Source of the DNA: Porphyrobacter sp.
GTDB taxonomy: Bacteria > Pseudomonadota > Alphaproteobacteria > Sphingomonadales > Sphingomonadaceae
Assembly: GCA_021732945.1 (NCBI GenBank)
Contig: JAKFWB010000045.1
Span: forward strand, 1-5,319
DNA length: 5,319 nt
Reading direction: 5' to 3'
Position 1 is the stretch's first letter, and every line of letters starts with the position of its first letter. Under the pieces are notes generated by a model that was not told the DNA's origin, made no database searches, and saw only the letters and a program-made list of their open reading frames with translations. The position numbers were made by a program, and so were the translations under genes. Shown here in pieces: positions 1 through 5,163 of the stretch.

Positions 1-54
1 CCCTATGCCGAGCGCGACAGCGTTGACGATGGCGCCGTCGCGCTCGGCATAGGG
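1..54. repeat. 18-bp perfect inverted repeat inside the oxidoreductase gene, at the window edge
   Basis: Bases 1-18 (ccctatgccgagcgcgac) are the exact reverse complement of bases 37-54. After a single mismatch (19 with 36), three more pairs form (20-22 with 33-35), leaving a 10-base loop at 23-32. The right arm encodes the conserved P-Y-A-E-R-D of the family motif; the left arm encodes V-A-L-G-I-G. The arms could extend past base 1, which cannot be seen. It may be a chance coding hairpin or a fold-back join at a contig end. Confidence 0.8.
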
Positions 55-330
55 GTTGGCCGCATCGCCGATGACCTTGCCGTGCACGCTCGACAGGATA
101 TCCTCGGCAACCTGTGGCCAGGCGCCGTAAGGTCCGGCGTAGACGACCACCTCGCCATAGGCAGCCGCCGCGCGGGCTGATCCAGCGCTAGCGCCTGAGC
201 CAAGTTCGTCCAGTAGCGGCAAGACCCGCGCCGGATCGCGCACCCCGAACCGCACATAGTGCCCGGCCTGCACCCACAGACGCCCGAGCGTCCCGCCGAT
301 GTTGCCAGCGCCGATGATGCCGATCTTCAT
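1..330 (-). CDS. NAD(P)-binding oxidoreductase, F420-dependent NADP reductase-like (3' part beyond window)
   Basis: The 110 visible codons form the N-terminal Rossmann domain of the NADP oxidoreductase/coenzyme F420-dependent family. The protein opens MKIGIIGAGNIGGTLG, with the glycine-rich GxGxxG dinucleotide loop at residues 7-12. A second strand ending FGVRDP (28-33) follows, where the Arg and following residues usually contact the NADP 2'-phosphate. VVVYAGPYGAWPQV (about 67-80) and the family motif NPYAERDG (about 92-99) come next. The reading frame is still open at the left edge, so the C-terminal half is missing. The start at 330 sits directly before the Rossmann strand, with a weak GGGAAAA upstream; an in-frame ATG at 369 would add 13 unlikely residues. 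Proteobacterial homologues usually act with NAD(P)H rather than true F420, so the substrate is unknown. It lies 151 bases downstream of the YciI-like gene on the same strand and is probably the last visible operon gene. Confidence 0.85.
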   Translation of the reverse strand, partial: MKIGIIGAGNIGGTLGRLWVQAGHYVRFGVRDPARVLPLLDELGSGASAGSARAAAAYGEVVVYAGPYGAWPQVAEDILSSVHGKVIGDAANPYAERDGAIVNAVALGIG

Positions 331-394
331 GATGGATTTTCCCAGCGTGGCGAACTGGCGATGCGACATGGATCGACCGTGCTTGTAATAGGTC

Positions 395-481
395 ACCGCC
401 CAATCGGCGTTTCTCGCCCGCGATGTCGTCGGCGAGCGCGCCAGGATGCGGTTCGGGGATGACTTGGGACCAGGGTCTGAT
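395..481 (-). other. Stranded C-terminal tail of the YciI-like gene, downstream of an amber codon
   Basis: Reading on in the YciI frame past the TAG at 484-482 gives I-R-P-W-S-Q-V-I-P-E-P-H-P-G-A-L-A-D-D-I-A-G-E-K-R-R-L-G-G in order. YciI-family proteins commonly end in a Glu followed by Ile-Arg-Pro-Trp, then Gln-Val and Pro-Glu, so these codons look like the normal end of the protein. Codons up to about 395 mostly end in G or C, as in neighbouring genes; after that CTA, TTA and CAA codons appear and the coding look fades. No in-frame stop follows until 190-188, inside the next gene, so the original end is also unclear. Otherwise the 331-481 gap shows no convincing promoter or terminator. Confidence 0.6.
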
Positions 482-727
482 CTAGATCGTGGCGAAAACA
501 ACGCCCGACGCGGCATAAGGCTCGGCGGCGACAAAAGCATCCGCGACAGCCCGGTCGTCGGTGGCGATCACGATCACCATTGTTTCCGGCGTGCAGTCCG
601 CGCGCCGCGCGGGGCCGCCGAACAGGATCATGTCGCGGTGCTGCGCGATGTATTCAAGATGGCGGAGCCGAAGCGCTTTAAGATGTGGCAGCGCGCCTTC
701 GGCAATGTCGCAGGTCACCATCATCAT
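482..727 (-). CDS. YciI-like (YCII-domain) protein, 81 aa, probably truncated by an amber stop
   Basis: The 81-residue product belongs to the YciI/YCII-related family, small ferredoxin-like-fold proteins of mostly unknown function. Visible hallmarks are the N-terminal strand MMMVTC, the helix around LRLRHLEYI (20-28) carrying the family His, FGGPARRAD (36-44), the strand TMVIVIA (49-55), and EPYAASGVVF (69-78), equivalent to the usual DPY...GL.F segment. The start at 727 overlaps the stop of the DJ-1-like gene as ATGA, with AAGGGG eight bases upstream; ATGs at 724 and 721 are also possible. The frame stops at TAG immediately before codons for Ile-Arg-Pro-Trp, the usual C-terminal motif, so it is about 15 or more residues shorter than typical members. 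It may be a nonsense allele, a sequencing error, or a naturally short version. The same frame is open upstream to 1054, but that stretch is a shadow of the DJ-1-like gene. Confidence 0.85.
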   Translation of the reverse strand: MMMVTCDIAEGALPHLKALRLRHLEYIAQHRDMILFGGPARRADCTPETMVIVIATDDRAVADAFVAAEPYAASGVVFATI

Positions 728-1401
728 GCCGCAAGCCCCTTGCCCTGAAGCAGGCTGACAAAGGCCTCCGCAGTCACTTTCCCCGACTGGGGATTCTGAC
801 CGGTGACCAGCCGACCGTCGACCTCGACATGCGGCTGGTGTGCTGGGCCCTCGACGAAATTCGCGCCCTCCAGCGTCATCCGGTCCTGCAGCGAGAACGG
901 CATGTGCGCAAACAGCGCATCTTCCCGATCCTCTTGGTAGGTGAAGCCTGTTACGGTGCGGCCATGCAGCAAGGTTGTCCCGCCGGGCAGCACGACGTTC
1001 AGCAGCGACGCAGGCCCGTGGCAGACCGATCCGACGACCTTTCCGGCGCTCCAAAAATCTGCGATCAACGCTTTGAGGCCCGCATGGGTCGCAAGATCGA
1101 ACATCGGCCCGTGTCCGCCCGGCATGAAGATGCCGTCGAAGCCGTCATGGCGGATCCCGGCAAGCTGCAGTGTGGCGTTCAGCGTCGCCAGGGCATCGCG
1201 CGCCTCGGCAATGTCAGCCTCAGCGGGATAGCCGCGCGGATCGACCGGACATGGCCCGCCCAGCAGACTGGCGACAGTCAGCGTCGCCCCAGCCGCGAGC
1301 AGTGCGGCGCGTGGCTCGGCAAATTCGCTGAACCACAAGCCGGTGGTCGGCCTGCCATCGATCATGCCTGCGCTGGTGACGACCATCAGGATGTTGCTCA
1401 T
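724..1401 (-). CDS. DJ-1/PfpI family protein, Hsp31-like (type 1 glutamine amidotransferase-like)
   Basis: This 225-residue protein has the DJ-1/PfpI class I glutamine-amidotransferase-like fold of the Hsp31 subgroup. Key elements are the Glu in GLWFSEFAEP (E26), the loop MPGGHGPMFDL (93-103), and the nucleophile elbow GSVCHGPA with Cys127 followed by His128. The GVVLPGG-like segment and GRTVTGFT (147-154) are typical of members of about 220-230 residues. Relatives include cofactor-independent glyoxalase III enzymes and proposed protein deglycases that act on methylglyoxal and glyoxal; which activity this one has is not readable from sequence. Its start overlaps the stop of the SMP-30 gene as ATGA, with GGAGA seven bases upstream, and its own stop overlaps the YciI start in the same way. 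This implies translational coupling. No signal peptide is seen, so it is expected to be cytoplasmic. Confidence 0.93.
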   Translation of the reverse strand: MSNILMVVTSAGMIDGRPTTGLWFSEFAEPRAALLAAGATLTVASLLGGPCPVDPRGYPAEADIAEARDALATLNATLQLAGIRHDGFDGIFMPGGHGPMFDLATHAGLKALIADFWSAGKVVGSVCHGPASLLNVVLPGGTTLLHGRTVTGFTYQEDREDALFAHMPFSLQDRMTLEGANFVEGPAHQPHVEVDGRLVTGQNPQSGKVTAEAFVSLLQGKGLAA

Positions 1402-2351
1402 TGCACAGTCTCCGCAAGCTTGGGCGCGAGCGGCGCACCGCGGGCATCGACCTCAAGCCGGACCAGCCGGGCGGGCTGGAGAACGCCGCCGGGCGGCGCG
1501 ATGATGCCGCCAGTTGTCGTCACGTAGAGCACCTCGGTTTCGCCCTGCACGATGCCAAATGCGCAAGCGGTCGATCCAGCCATGCCCTCGGCAATACCGG
1601 CCAATGCGATCCTTTCACCCGTCGGATTGAGCCGATCGAGGCTATGGCCAATATGTGTGCACAGATAGGCATTGCCGTTCTCGTCGAAGGCCAGATCGTC
1701 GGCGCGCAGCCGGGTGGCGATGGTCTCGACGGGGCCCGCTTTGCCATCGTCCCCAATGGCGATGCGCAGGACAAGTGCGCGTCCATTCGACGTCACATAG
1801 GCATGGCCGCCAAACAGTTTCAGCCCATTGGCACCGGGCAAGAAAGGCGCCGCAGGCGCCTTGGTGAGCCGTTTATCGACGAACCATGTCGTGCTGGTCC
1901 GCGCCTTCAGATCTATCCGGACGATGCGCCCCTGCGCCGCTTCGCACGCGAGCAGCGTTGCCGGGTCGAGGATCGCAAGGCCGTTCAGGAACTCGGCATC
2001 GGGCAAATCGACCCACGGTTCGCCGCTGCCATTCTCGGGATCGATCCGCCACACCGACCATGGCGCTTGATCGGGCACGCCAACTGCTGCAAAAAGATGA
2101 TCATCGACAAACACCAAGCCTGTTACCGGTGCGGCAAGCTGGATCAGCGTCTCGCGCCGACCACTGGTCCAGACGCGATCAATCCGCGCCTCGCTCAACA
2201 CCGAGATCGCGAACGAGCCGTCGACGAGCGGGCATATGTTTTCAACGAAGGTGCCCACTGGCCATTCCGCAATGGTCCGTCCCGTTACGGCATGCAGGGG
2301 TGCCGGGTCGTGCGGCGGCAGATCGGGCGGCAGTTCGAGAATGGCGTCCAT
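1398..2351 (-). CDS. SMP-30/gluconolactonase/LRE family beta-propeller protein
   Basis: The 317-residue product is a six-bladed beta-propeller of the SMP-30/gluconolactonase/LRE-like family, metal-dependent lactonases and related hydrolases. Candidate metal ligands fall in the expected order and spacing: Glu37 in FVENIC, Asn123 in EFLNGLAI, Asn175 in GANGLKL, and Asp218 in RADDLAFDENGNAYL. These correspond to the Glu, Asn, Asn and Asp of animal SMP-30; the match is from memory of the family, not an alignment. Repeated blade-like stretches such as GRIVRIDL and HSLDRLNPTGE are present. There is no signal peptide, so it is probably cytoplasmic. The start has GGAGA six bases upstream and lies 36 bases after the aldehyde dehydrogenase gene; the end overlaps the DJ-1-like start by four bases. 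The substrate could be a sugar lactone or another lactone or ester. The pairing with a dehydrogenase suggests a lactone/aldehyde pathway, which is an inference. Confidence 0.9.
   Translation of the reverse strand: MDAILELPPDLPPHDPAPLHAVTGRTIAEWPVGTFVENICPLVDGSFAISVLSEARIDRVWTSGRRETLIQLAAPVTGLVFVDDHLFAAVGVPDQAPWSVWRIDPENGSGEPWVDLPDAEFLNGLAILDPATLLACEAAQGRIVRIDLKARTSTTWFVDKRLTKAPAAPFLPGANGLKLFGGHAYVTSNGRALVLRIAIGDDGKAGPVETIATRLRADDLAFDENGNAYLCTHIGHSLDRLNPTGERIALAGIAEGMAGSTACAFGIVQGETEVLYVTTTGGIIAPPGGVLQPARLVRLEVDARGAPLAPKLAETVQ
1844..1862 (-). repeat. 8-bp perfect hairpin followed by a short T run, inside the SMP-30 gene
   Basis: AAGGCGCC and GGCGCCTT flank a 3-base loop. Read on the minus (coding) strand, the stem is followed by TCTT, giving a GC-rich hairpin with a U-rich tail resembling a weak intrinsic terminator. 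It lies in codons for K-A-P-A-A-P-F, so it may be simple codon coincidence. If active it would lower expression of the downstream DJ-1, YciI and oxidoreductase genes. Confidence 0.4.
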
Positions 2352-2387
2352 TGTTTGTCTCCGGTTTCTGGCTTCGTCGTGGAGGGA

Positions 2388-3902
2388 TCAACCCAGATTG
2401 GCCCAGATGGTCTTGTATTGCGTGTAATTCTCCAGCGCCTCGGCCCCCTGTTCGCGGCCATAGCCGCTCATCTTGAAACCGCCGAAGGGGGCGTTGGGGT
2501 GGTACTTGTGCCAGGTGTTGAGCCAGACCGTGCCCGCCTTGATCCGGTCGGCCAGCCGCAGCGCGCGGCCCATGTCGCCGGTCTGGATGCCGCTCGCGAG
2601 GCCAAAGCTGGTGGCGTTGGCAAGGCGGATCGCCTCGTCCTCGGTGTCGAACGGGATCACTGGCACGACCGGGCCGAAGATTTCTTCCTGCGAAATCGTC
2701 ATGTCGTTGGTGGCGTCGGCGAATACGGTGGCTTCGATGAACAGCCCCTTGCCATTGATCTTGCGGGTGCCGCCGCCCGCGCTCAGCCGTGCGGACGAAT
2801 CCTTGCCTGCCTGCACATATCGCAGCACCTTGTCATATTCGCCCCTGGACGCGATCGGGCCGAGCATCGTCGCGGGGTCCAGCGGATCGCCCAGCACGGC
2901 CGCTTTGGCCATGGCCGAGAGACGCTCGACGAATTCGTCGTAGATCGGGCGTTCGACCATAATGCGCGAGCCTGCCACGCAGACCTCCCCCTTGTTCCAG
3001 AAGATGCCCCAGAATGCGGCCTGCAGTGCGCTTTCCATGTTCGCATCGGCAAAGACGATGTTGGGCGATTTGCCGCCCAGTTCCATCGTCAGGTGCTTCA
3101 TCGTGTCGGCACCCTTGCGCATGATGCCCTGGCCGACGCCGGTCGATCCGGTGAAGGCGATCTTCTCGACCTTCGGGTTGGCAACCAGCGCATCGCCAAT
3201 CGAGCCGCCGGGCCCGGTGATCAGGTTATACGCCCCCTCCGGCACGCCGGCATCGAGCGCGATCTGCGCCATGGCAAGGGCGGTCAGCGGTGTGTCGGAC
3301 GCTGGCTTGTGGACGATGGTGTTGCCCGCCGCCAGCGCCGGCGCGATCTTGGAGCAGGACAGCGCGAGCGGAAAGTTGAACGGCGTGATCGCCGCCACCA
3401 CGCCCAGCGGCTCGCGGCGGGTCAGGATGCGGATGTCGTGTTCATAGCTCGACCGGTAACTGCCGTTCATCGCGCTCATCGCCAAACCACCGAAAAAGCG
3501 GAACAGGCCCGAGCAATGCGGCATGATGATCTCGCGGAAATCGCGGTACGGCATCCCCATGTCCATCGCCTCGCGGATCGCAAGATCCTCGGCGCGCTCG
3601 TCCATCAGGTCCGCCATGCGGAACAGGATCTTGGCCCGCTCCTCATGGTGCATCTTGCCCCACGGGCCATCCTCGAAAGCGTCATAGGCGGCATCGACGG
3701 CGGCATTGGCGTCGTTCACGGTGCCCTTGGCGATCTGGGTGGTGACGGCTTCGGTGGTGGGATCGAGGTTGTCGGTGGTCTCGCCGGTTTCCGCGTTGCG
3801 CCATTGGCCGCCGATCATCAGCTGGCCCGGCGCGATGGCCTTGCGCTGTGGCTTTACCCCAGCCGCAGGCAGCGGCGCTGTGTGCAGAGCAGAGCACGTC
3901 AT
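2388..3902 (-). CDS. NAD(P)+-dependent aldehyde dehydrogenase (ALDH superfamily)
   Basis: This 504-residue enzyme oxidises an aldehyde to the acid with NAD(P)+. All core ALDH motifs are present: TPFNFPLA with the oxyanion Asn176, HKPAS with the cofactor-binding Lys199, the Rossmann turn FTGSTGVG (250-257), MELGGKSP with the general-base Glu274, GEVCVAGSR with the nucleophile Cys308, EEIFGPV with Glu407, and the C-terminal PFGGFKMSGYGRE. Length is normal for the family. Substrate is not deducible; it resembles the broad betaine-aldehyde/gamma-aminobutyraldehyde/phenylacetaldehyde-type group. I chose the start at 3902 because AGAAGG (3917-3912) lies nine bases upstream. The ATG at 3911 touches that site directly, and the farthest in-frame ATG at 4031 would add a leader with no family character. 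It is the first operon gene, divergent from the AraC regulator, and presumably its target. Confidence 0.97.
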   Translation of the reverse strand: MTCSALHTAPLPAAGVKPQRKAIAPGQLMIGGQWRNAETGETTDNLDPTTEAVTTQIAKGTVNDANAAVDAAYDAFEDGPWGKMHHEERAKILFRMADLMDERAEDLAIREAMDMGMPYRDFREIIMPHCSGLFRFFGGLAMSAMNGSYRSSYEHDIRILTRREPLGVVAAITPFNFPLALSCSKIAPALAAGNTIVHKPASDTPLTALAMAQIALDAGVPEGAYNLITGPGGSIGDALVANPKVEKIAFTGSTGVGQGIMRKGADTMKHLTMELGGKSPNIVFADANMESALQAAFWGIFWNKGEVCVAGSRIMVERPIYDEFVERLSAMAKAAVLGDPLDPATMLGPIASRGEYDKVLRYVQAGKDSSARLSAGGGTRKINGKGLFIEATVFADATNDMTISQEEIFGPVVPVIPFDTEDEAIRLANATSFGLASGIQTGDMGRALRLADRIKAGTVWLNTWHKYHPNAPFGGFKMSGYGREQGAEALENYTQYKTIWANLG

Positions 3903-3911
3903 GATGGACAT

Positions 3912-3917
3912 CCTTCT
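3912..3917 (-). promoter_or_regulatory. Ribosome binding site that decides the aldehyde dehydrogenase start
   Basis: AGAAGG on the minus strand is nine bases before the ATG at 3902 but has zero spacing to the ATG at 3911. A workable Shine-Dalgarno distance therefore favours 3902. Confidence 0.6.
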
Positions 3918-3924
3918 GGAGCTT

Positions 3925-3938
3925 GACGCTGCAGCGTC
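3925..3938. promoter_or_regulatory. Candidate operator 1: palindrome GACGCT-GC-AGCGTC
   Basis: This is a perfect 14-base palindrome in the 5' untranslated region of the aldehyde dehydrogenase, 22 bases upstream of its start codon and close to the ribosome binding site. The same half-sites with the same 2-base centre spacing recur at 4047-4060, 122 bases away centre to centre. Both copies are followed by GC, giving a shared GACGCTNNAGCGTCGC. A dimeric regulator bound here would sit in the path of operon transcription. In RNA it could also form a small hairpin. AraC proteins more often bind direct repeats, so the binder could be a different regulator. Confidence 0.5.
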
Positions 3939-4046
3939 GCAATCTGTCGCTCGCAAGGGATAGCTCGCCAAGGCGCGAGAGACTTGGCCTGGATTGTCGA
4001 ATTGTGCATGGATTGCTGCGAAATGACCCAATGGTAGCGTGTTTCG

Positions 4047-4060
4047 GACGCTTGAGCGTC
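4047..4060. promoter_or_regulatory. Candidate operator 2: palindrome GACGCT-TG-AGCGTC, overlapping a -35 box
   Basis: Its half-sites and spacing are identical to the palindrome at 3925-3938. It covers the TTGAGC -35 box (4052-4057) of the putative regulator promoter, a position typical of repression or autoregulation. Two such sites 122 bases apart could support DNA looping across the divergent region. Binding is inferred; only the repeat and its position are seen. Confidence 0.5.
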
Positions 4061-4080
4061 GCGCGTCCCAGCAATAAAAT
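4052..4080 (+). promoter_or_regulatory. Putative sigma-70-type promoter for the AraC-family regulator
   Basis: The -35 box TTGAGC (4052-4057) is separated by 17 bases from the -10 box TAAAAT (4075-4080), which is close to consensus in both boxes and in spacing. Transcription would start near 4087 and leave a leader of about 130 bases before the regulator. A second, weaker candidate, TTGAAA (4101-4106) with CAGAAT (4125-4130) and 18-base spacing, lies downstream on the same strand. Confidence 0.5.
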
Positions 4081-4088
4081 TACCGGGA

Positions 4089-4116
4089 ATTGTAGAGGTC
4101 TTGAAATCAGCGGTAA
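4089..4116 (-). promoter_or_regulatory. Possible promoter for the aldehyde dehydrogenase operon
   Basis: On the minus strand there is a good -10 box TACAAT (4094-4089) with a poor -35 box TTACCG (4116-4111) at 16-base spacing. A weak -35 is common where an AraC-type activator is needed. Transcription would begin near 4082, overlapping the regulator promoter, and give a leader of about 180 bases that includes both palindromes. No better minus-strand candidate was found nearer the gene. A near-palindrome, AATTACCGGGAATT (4078-4091), spans the space between the two -10 boxes. Confidence 0.3.
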
Positions 4117-4153
4117 CACTGGTCCAGAATTGGGCAGAGCCCAGGCGGACTAA

Positions 4154-4246
4154 ATGCTGGGGGCACCAGATTACATGTCCGAGCCGAAGCAGATCGCGCT
4201 GACGAGCGTTCCAGCGTATGTCTGGAAAGAAGGCGACACGAACTGA
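4154..4246 (+). CDS. Possible 30-codon leader ORF upstream of the AraC-family regulator
   Basis: An ATG at 4154 preceded by AGGCGG at five-base spacing opens a 30-codon frame, M-L-G-A-P-D-Y-M-S-E-P-K-Q-I-A-L-T-S-V-P-A-Y-V-W-K-E-G-D-T-N. It stops at 4244-4246, one base before the regulator's alternative ATG at 4248, and it overlaps the 4218 start in another frame. The small hairpin TGGGC-AGA-GCCCA (4131-4143) lies just before its Shine-Dalgarno-like site. It could be a translated leader coupling or tuning regulator synthesis, the remnant of another gene, or chance. I do not recognise the peptide. Confidence 0.3.
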   Translation: MLGAPDYMSEPKQIALTSVPAYVWKEGDTN

Positions 4247-5138
4247 TATGGGCGAAATGGATAGACAATTCGAAAGCTACGTCGATTTCTACAAGGCCGA
4301 ATATGCCAGCACGATCAAGCGCGTGACAACGCTGCCCTTCGCGACGCTGCTCGGAGTGGAGCAGACCGCTGGCGATTGGTCGGATGTGCCGGTACCCGAG
4401 CTCGTCGTTGCATTCAACCCAACAGGGAAAGGGACCTACTCCGCGGACATTGGTGCCGGACGCTATAATGACCGGCTTGATCGAAAGGTCACGGTGCTTG
4501 TTGCCCCTGACACGGCAACCTCGTTTCAAATGACAGGGCACCATGAACTGCAGCTTGCAACTTTACCCTTTTCTCGTTTGAAAACGCTCGTCAGAGATGA
4601 CCTGCGCCTGCCGGAAGATGGCGATTTCGGCGCGCTGCACAGCGCGCCGCTCGCCAATCCGCTGTTCGGCCAGATGATTGGTGCGATGTTCGATCTCACC
4701 GACCCCGCCGACCCTGCCACGGGCCTGTTTTTTGAAAGCACATTGCTTGCCATGGTGTCGATGCTGACCATCGAGGCGGGCCGGCCCGCGCCAAAACCCT
4801 TGCACCGTGGCGGGCTGGCCGACTGGCAGGTGAGGCGCGCCAGCGAAGCCTTGCGCGAGAGCCATGCGAATTTCGATCTGACGACCTTGGCCAATACTGT
4901 CGGCCTGTCGCCCTACCACTTCAGCCGTGCGTTCAAGCAATCGACCGGCCTGCCACCGCACCGCTACCAGATCATGCTGCGGATCGAGCGCGCGAAGGAT
5001 CTGCTCGCCAACACCACGCTGCCAATATGCGACGTCGCGGCCGCTATCGGCTACGACGATCAGGGTCAGCTCGCTAGACTGTTCCGCCGCGAGGTTGGCG
5101 TGACGCCGTCGCAATACCGACGGGAACGGAGGAGATGA
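4218..5138 (+). CDS. AraC-family transcriptional regulator
   Basis: This 306-residue protein has a variable N-terminal sensor domain (about 14-180) and a C-terminal AraC/XylS DNA-binding domain. The first helix-turn-helix is near 220-241 (LTTLANTVGLSPYHFSRAFK). A linking helix around MLRIERAKDLL (253-263) follows, then the second helix-turn-helix near 268-291 (PICDVAAAIGYDDQGQLARL), closing with the family signature RREVGVTPSQYR. Starts at 4218, 4248 and 4257 are all in frame. None has a strong Shine-Dalgarno site; AGAAGG ending at 4233 lies between the first two. A stop at 4200-4202 rules out a longer protein. I keep 4218 with low certainty; 4248 is a real alternative because it sits right after the leader ORF. 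It is transcribed away from the aldehyde dehydrogenase operon and probably controls it, perhaps sensing an aldehyde or a pathway intermediate. Confidence 0.94.
   Translation: MSGKKATRTDMGEMDRQFESYVDFYKAEYASTIKRVTTLPFATLLGVEQTAGDWSDVPVPELVVAFNPTGKGTYSADIGAGRYNDRLDRKVTVLVAPDTATSFQMTGHHELQLATLPFSRLKTLVRDDLRLPEDGDFGALHSAPLANPLFGQMIGAMFDLTDPADPATGLFFESTLLAMVSMLTIEAGRPAPKPLHRGGLADWQVRRASEALRESHANFDLTTLANTVGLSPYHFSRAFKQSTGLPPHRYQIMLRIERAKDLLANTTLPICDVAAAIGYDDQGQLARLFRREVGVTPSQYRRERRR
4628..4649. repeat. 10-bp perfect inverted repeat with a 2-base centre inside the regulator gene
   Basis: The arms are CGGCGCGCTG and CAGCGCGCCG, separated by CA. It lies in codons for G-A-L-H-S-A-P-L of the sensor domain. 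GC-rich coding DNA yields such palindromes by chance, so function is doubtful; it could also form an mRNA hairpin or act as a protein site within the gene. Confidence 0.4.
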
Positions 5139-5163
5139 AACATCAGAGCCGCTGCAGGGATGA

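Noticed and set aside
1..330. Genuine coenzyme F420 dependence of the Rossmann protein
   Set aside because: The family name is historical. Most proteobacterial members are NAD(P)-dependent, and nothing in the window points to F420 biosynthesis.
411..436. CTCGCC...GGCGAG stem in the gap before the oxidoreductase gene, as a terminator or promoter element
   Set aside because: It has a 6-base stem with a long loop and no following T run, and it falls in the still coding-like YciI tail. Promoter-like boxes in 331-481 had wrong spacing.
728..1054. Upstream extension of the YciI frame to a 190-residue protein
   Set aside because: The added residues are Arg/Ala/Gly-rich shadow sequence inside the DJ-1-like gene. 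The ATGA overlap and Shine-Dalgarno site place the start at 727.
685..1527. 280-codon plus-strand open frame antisense to the DJ-1-like gene
   Set aside because: It has no recognisable domain and no ribosome binding site, and it is opposite a gene with clear catalytic motifs.
1401..3926. 841-codon open frame on the plus strand, antisense to the SMP-30 and aldehyde dehydrogenase genes
   Set aside because: It mirrors two clear family members on the other strand. Its translation is rich in Arg, His and Gly with no recognisable domain, a typical antisense shadow in GC-rich DNA.
3993..4016. Three ATTG direct repeats as AraC binding sites
   Set aside because: The repeats are only four to five bases long with unequal spacing (8 and 12 bases), too little to support a site compared with the matched palindromes.
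3903..4031. 43-residue N-terminal extension of the aldehyde dehydrogenase
   Set aside because: It covers both the ribosome binding site and operator 1 and adds sequence unlike the family. The 504-residue form has normal length.
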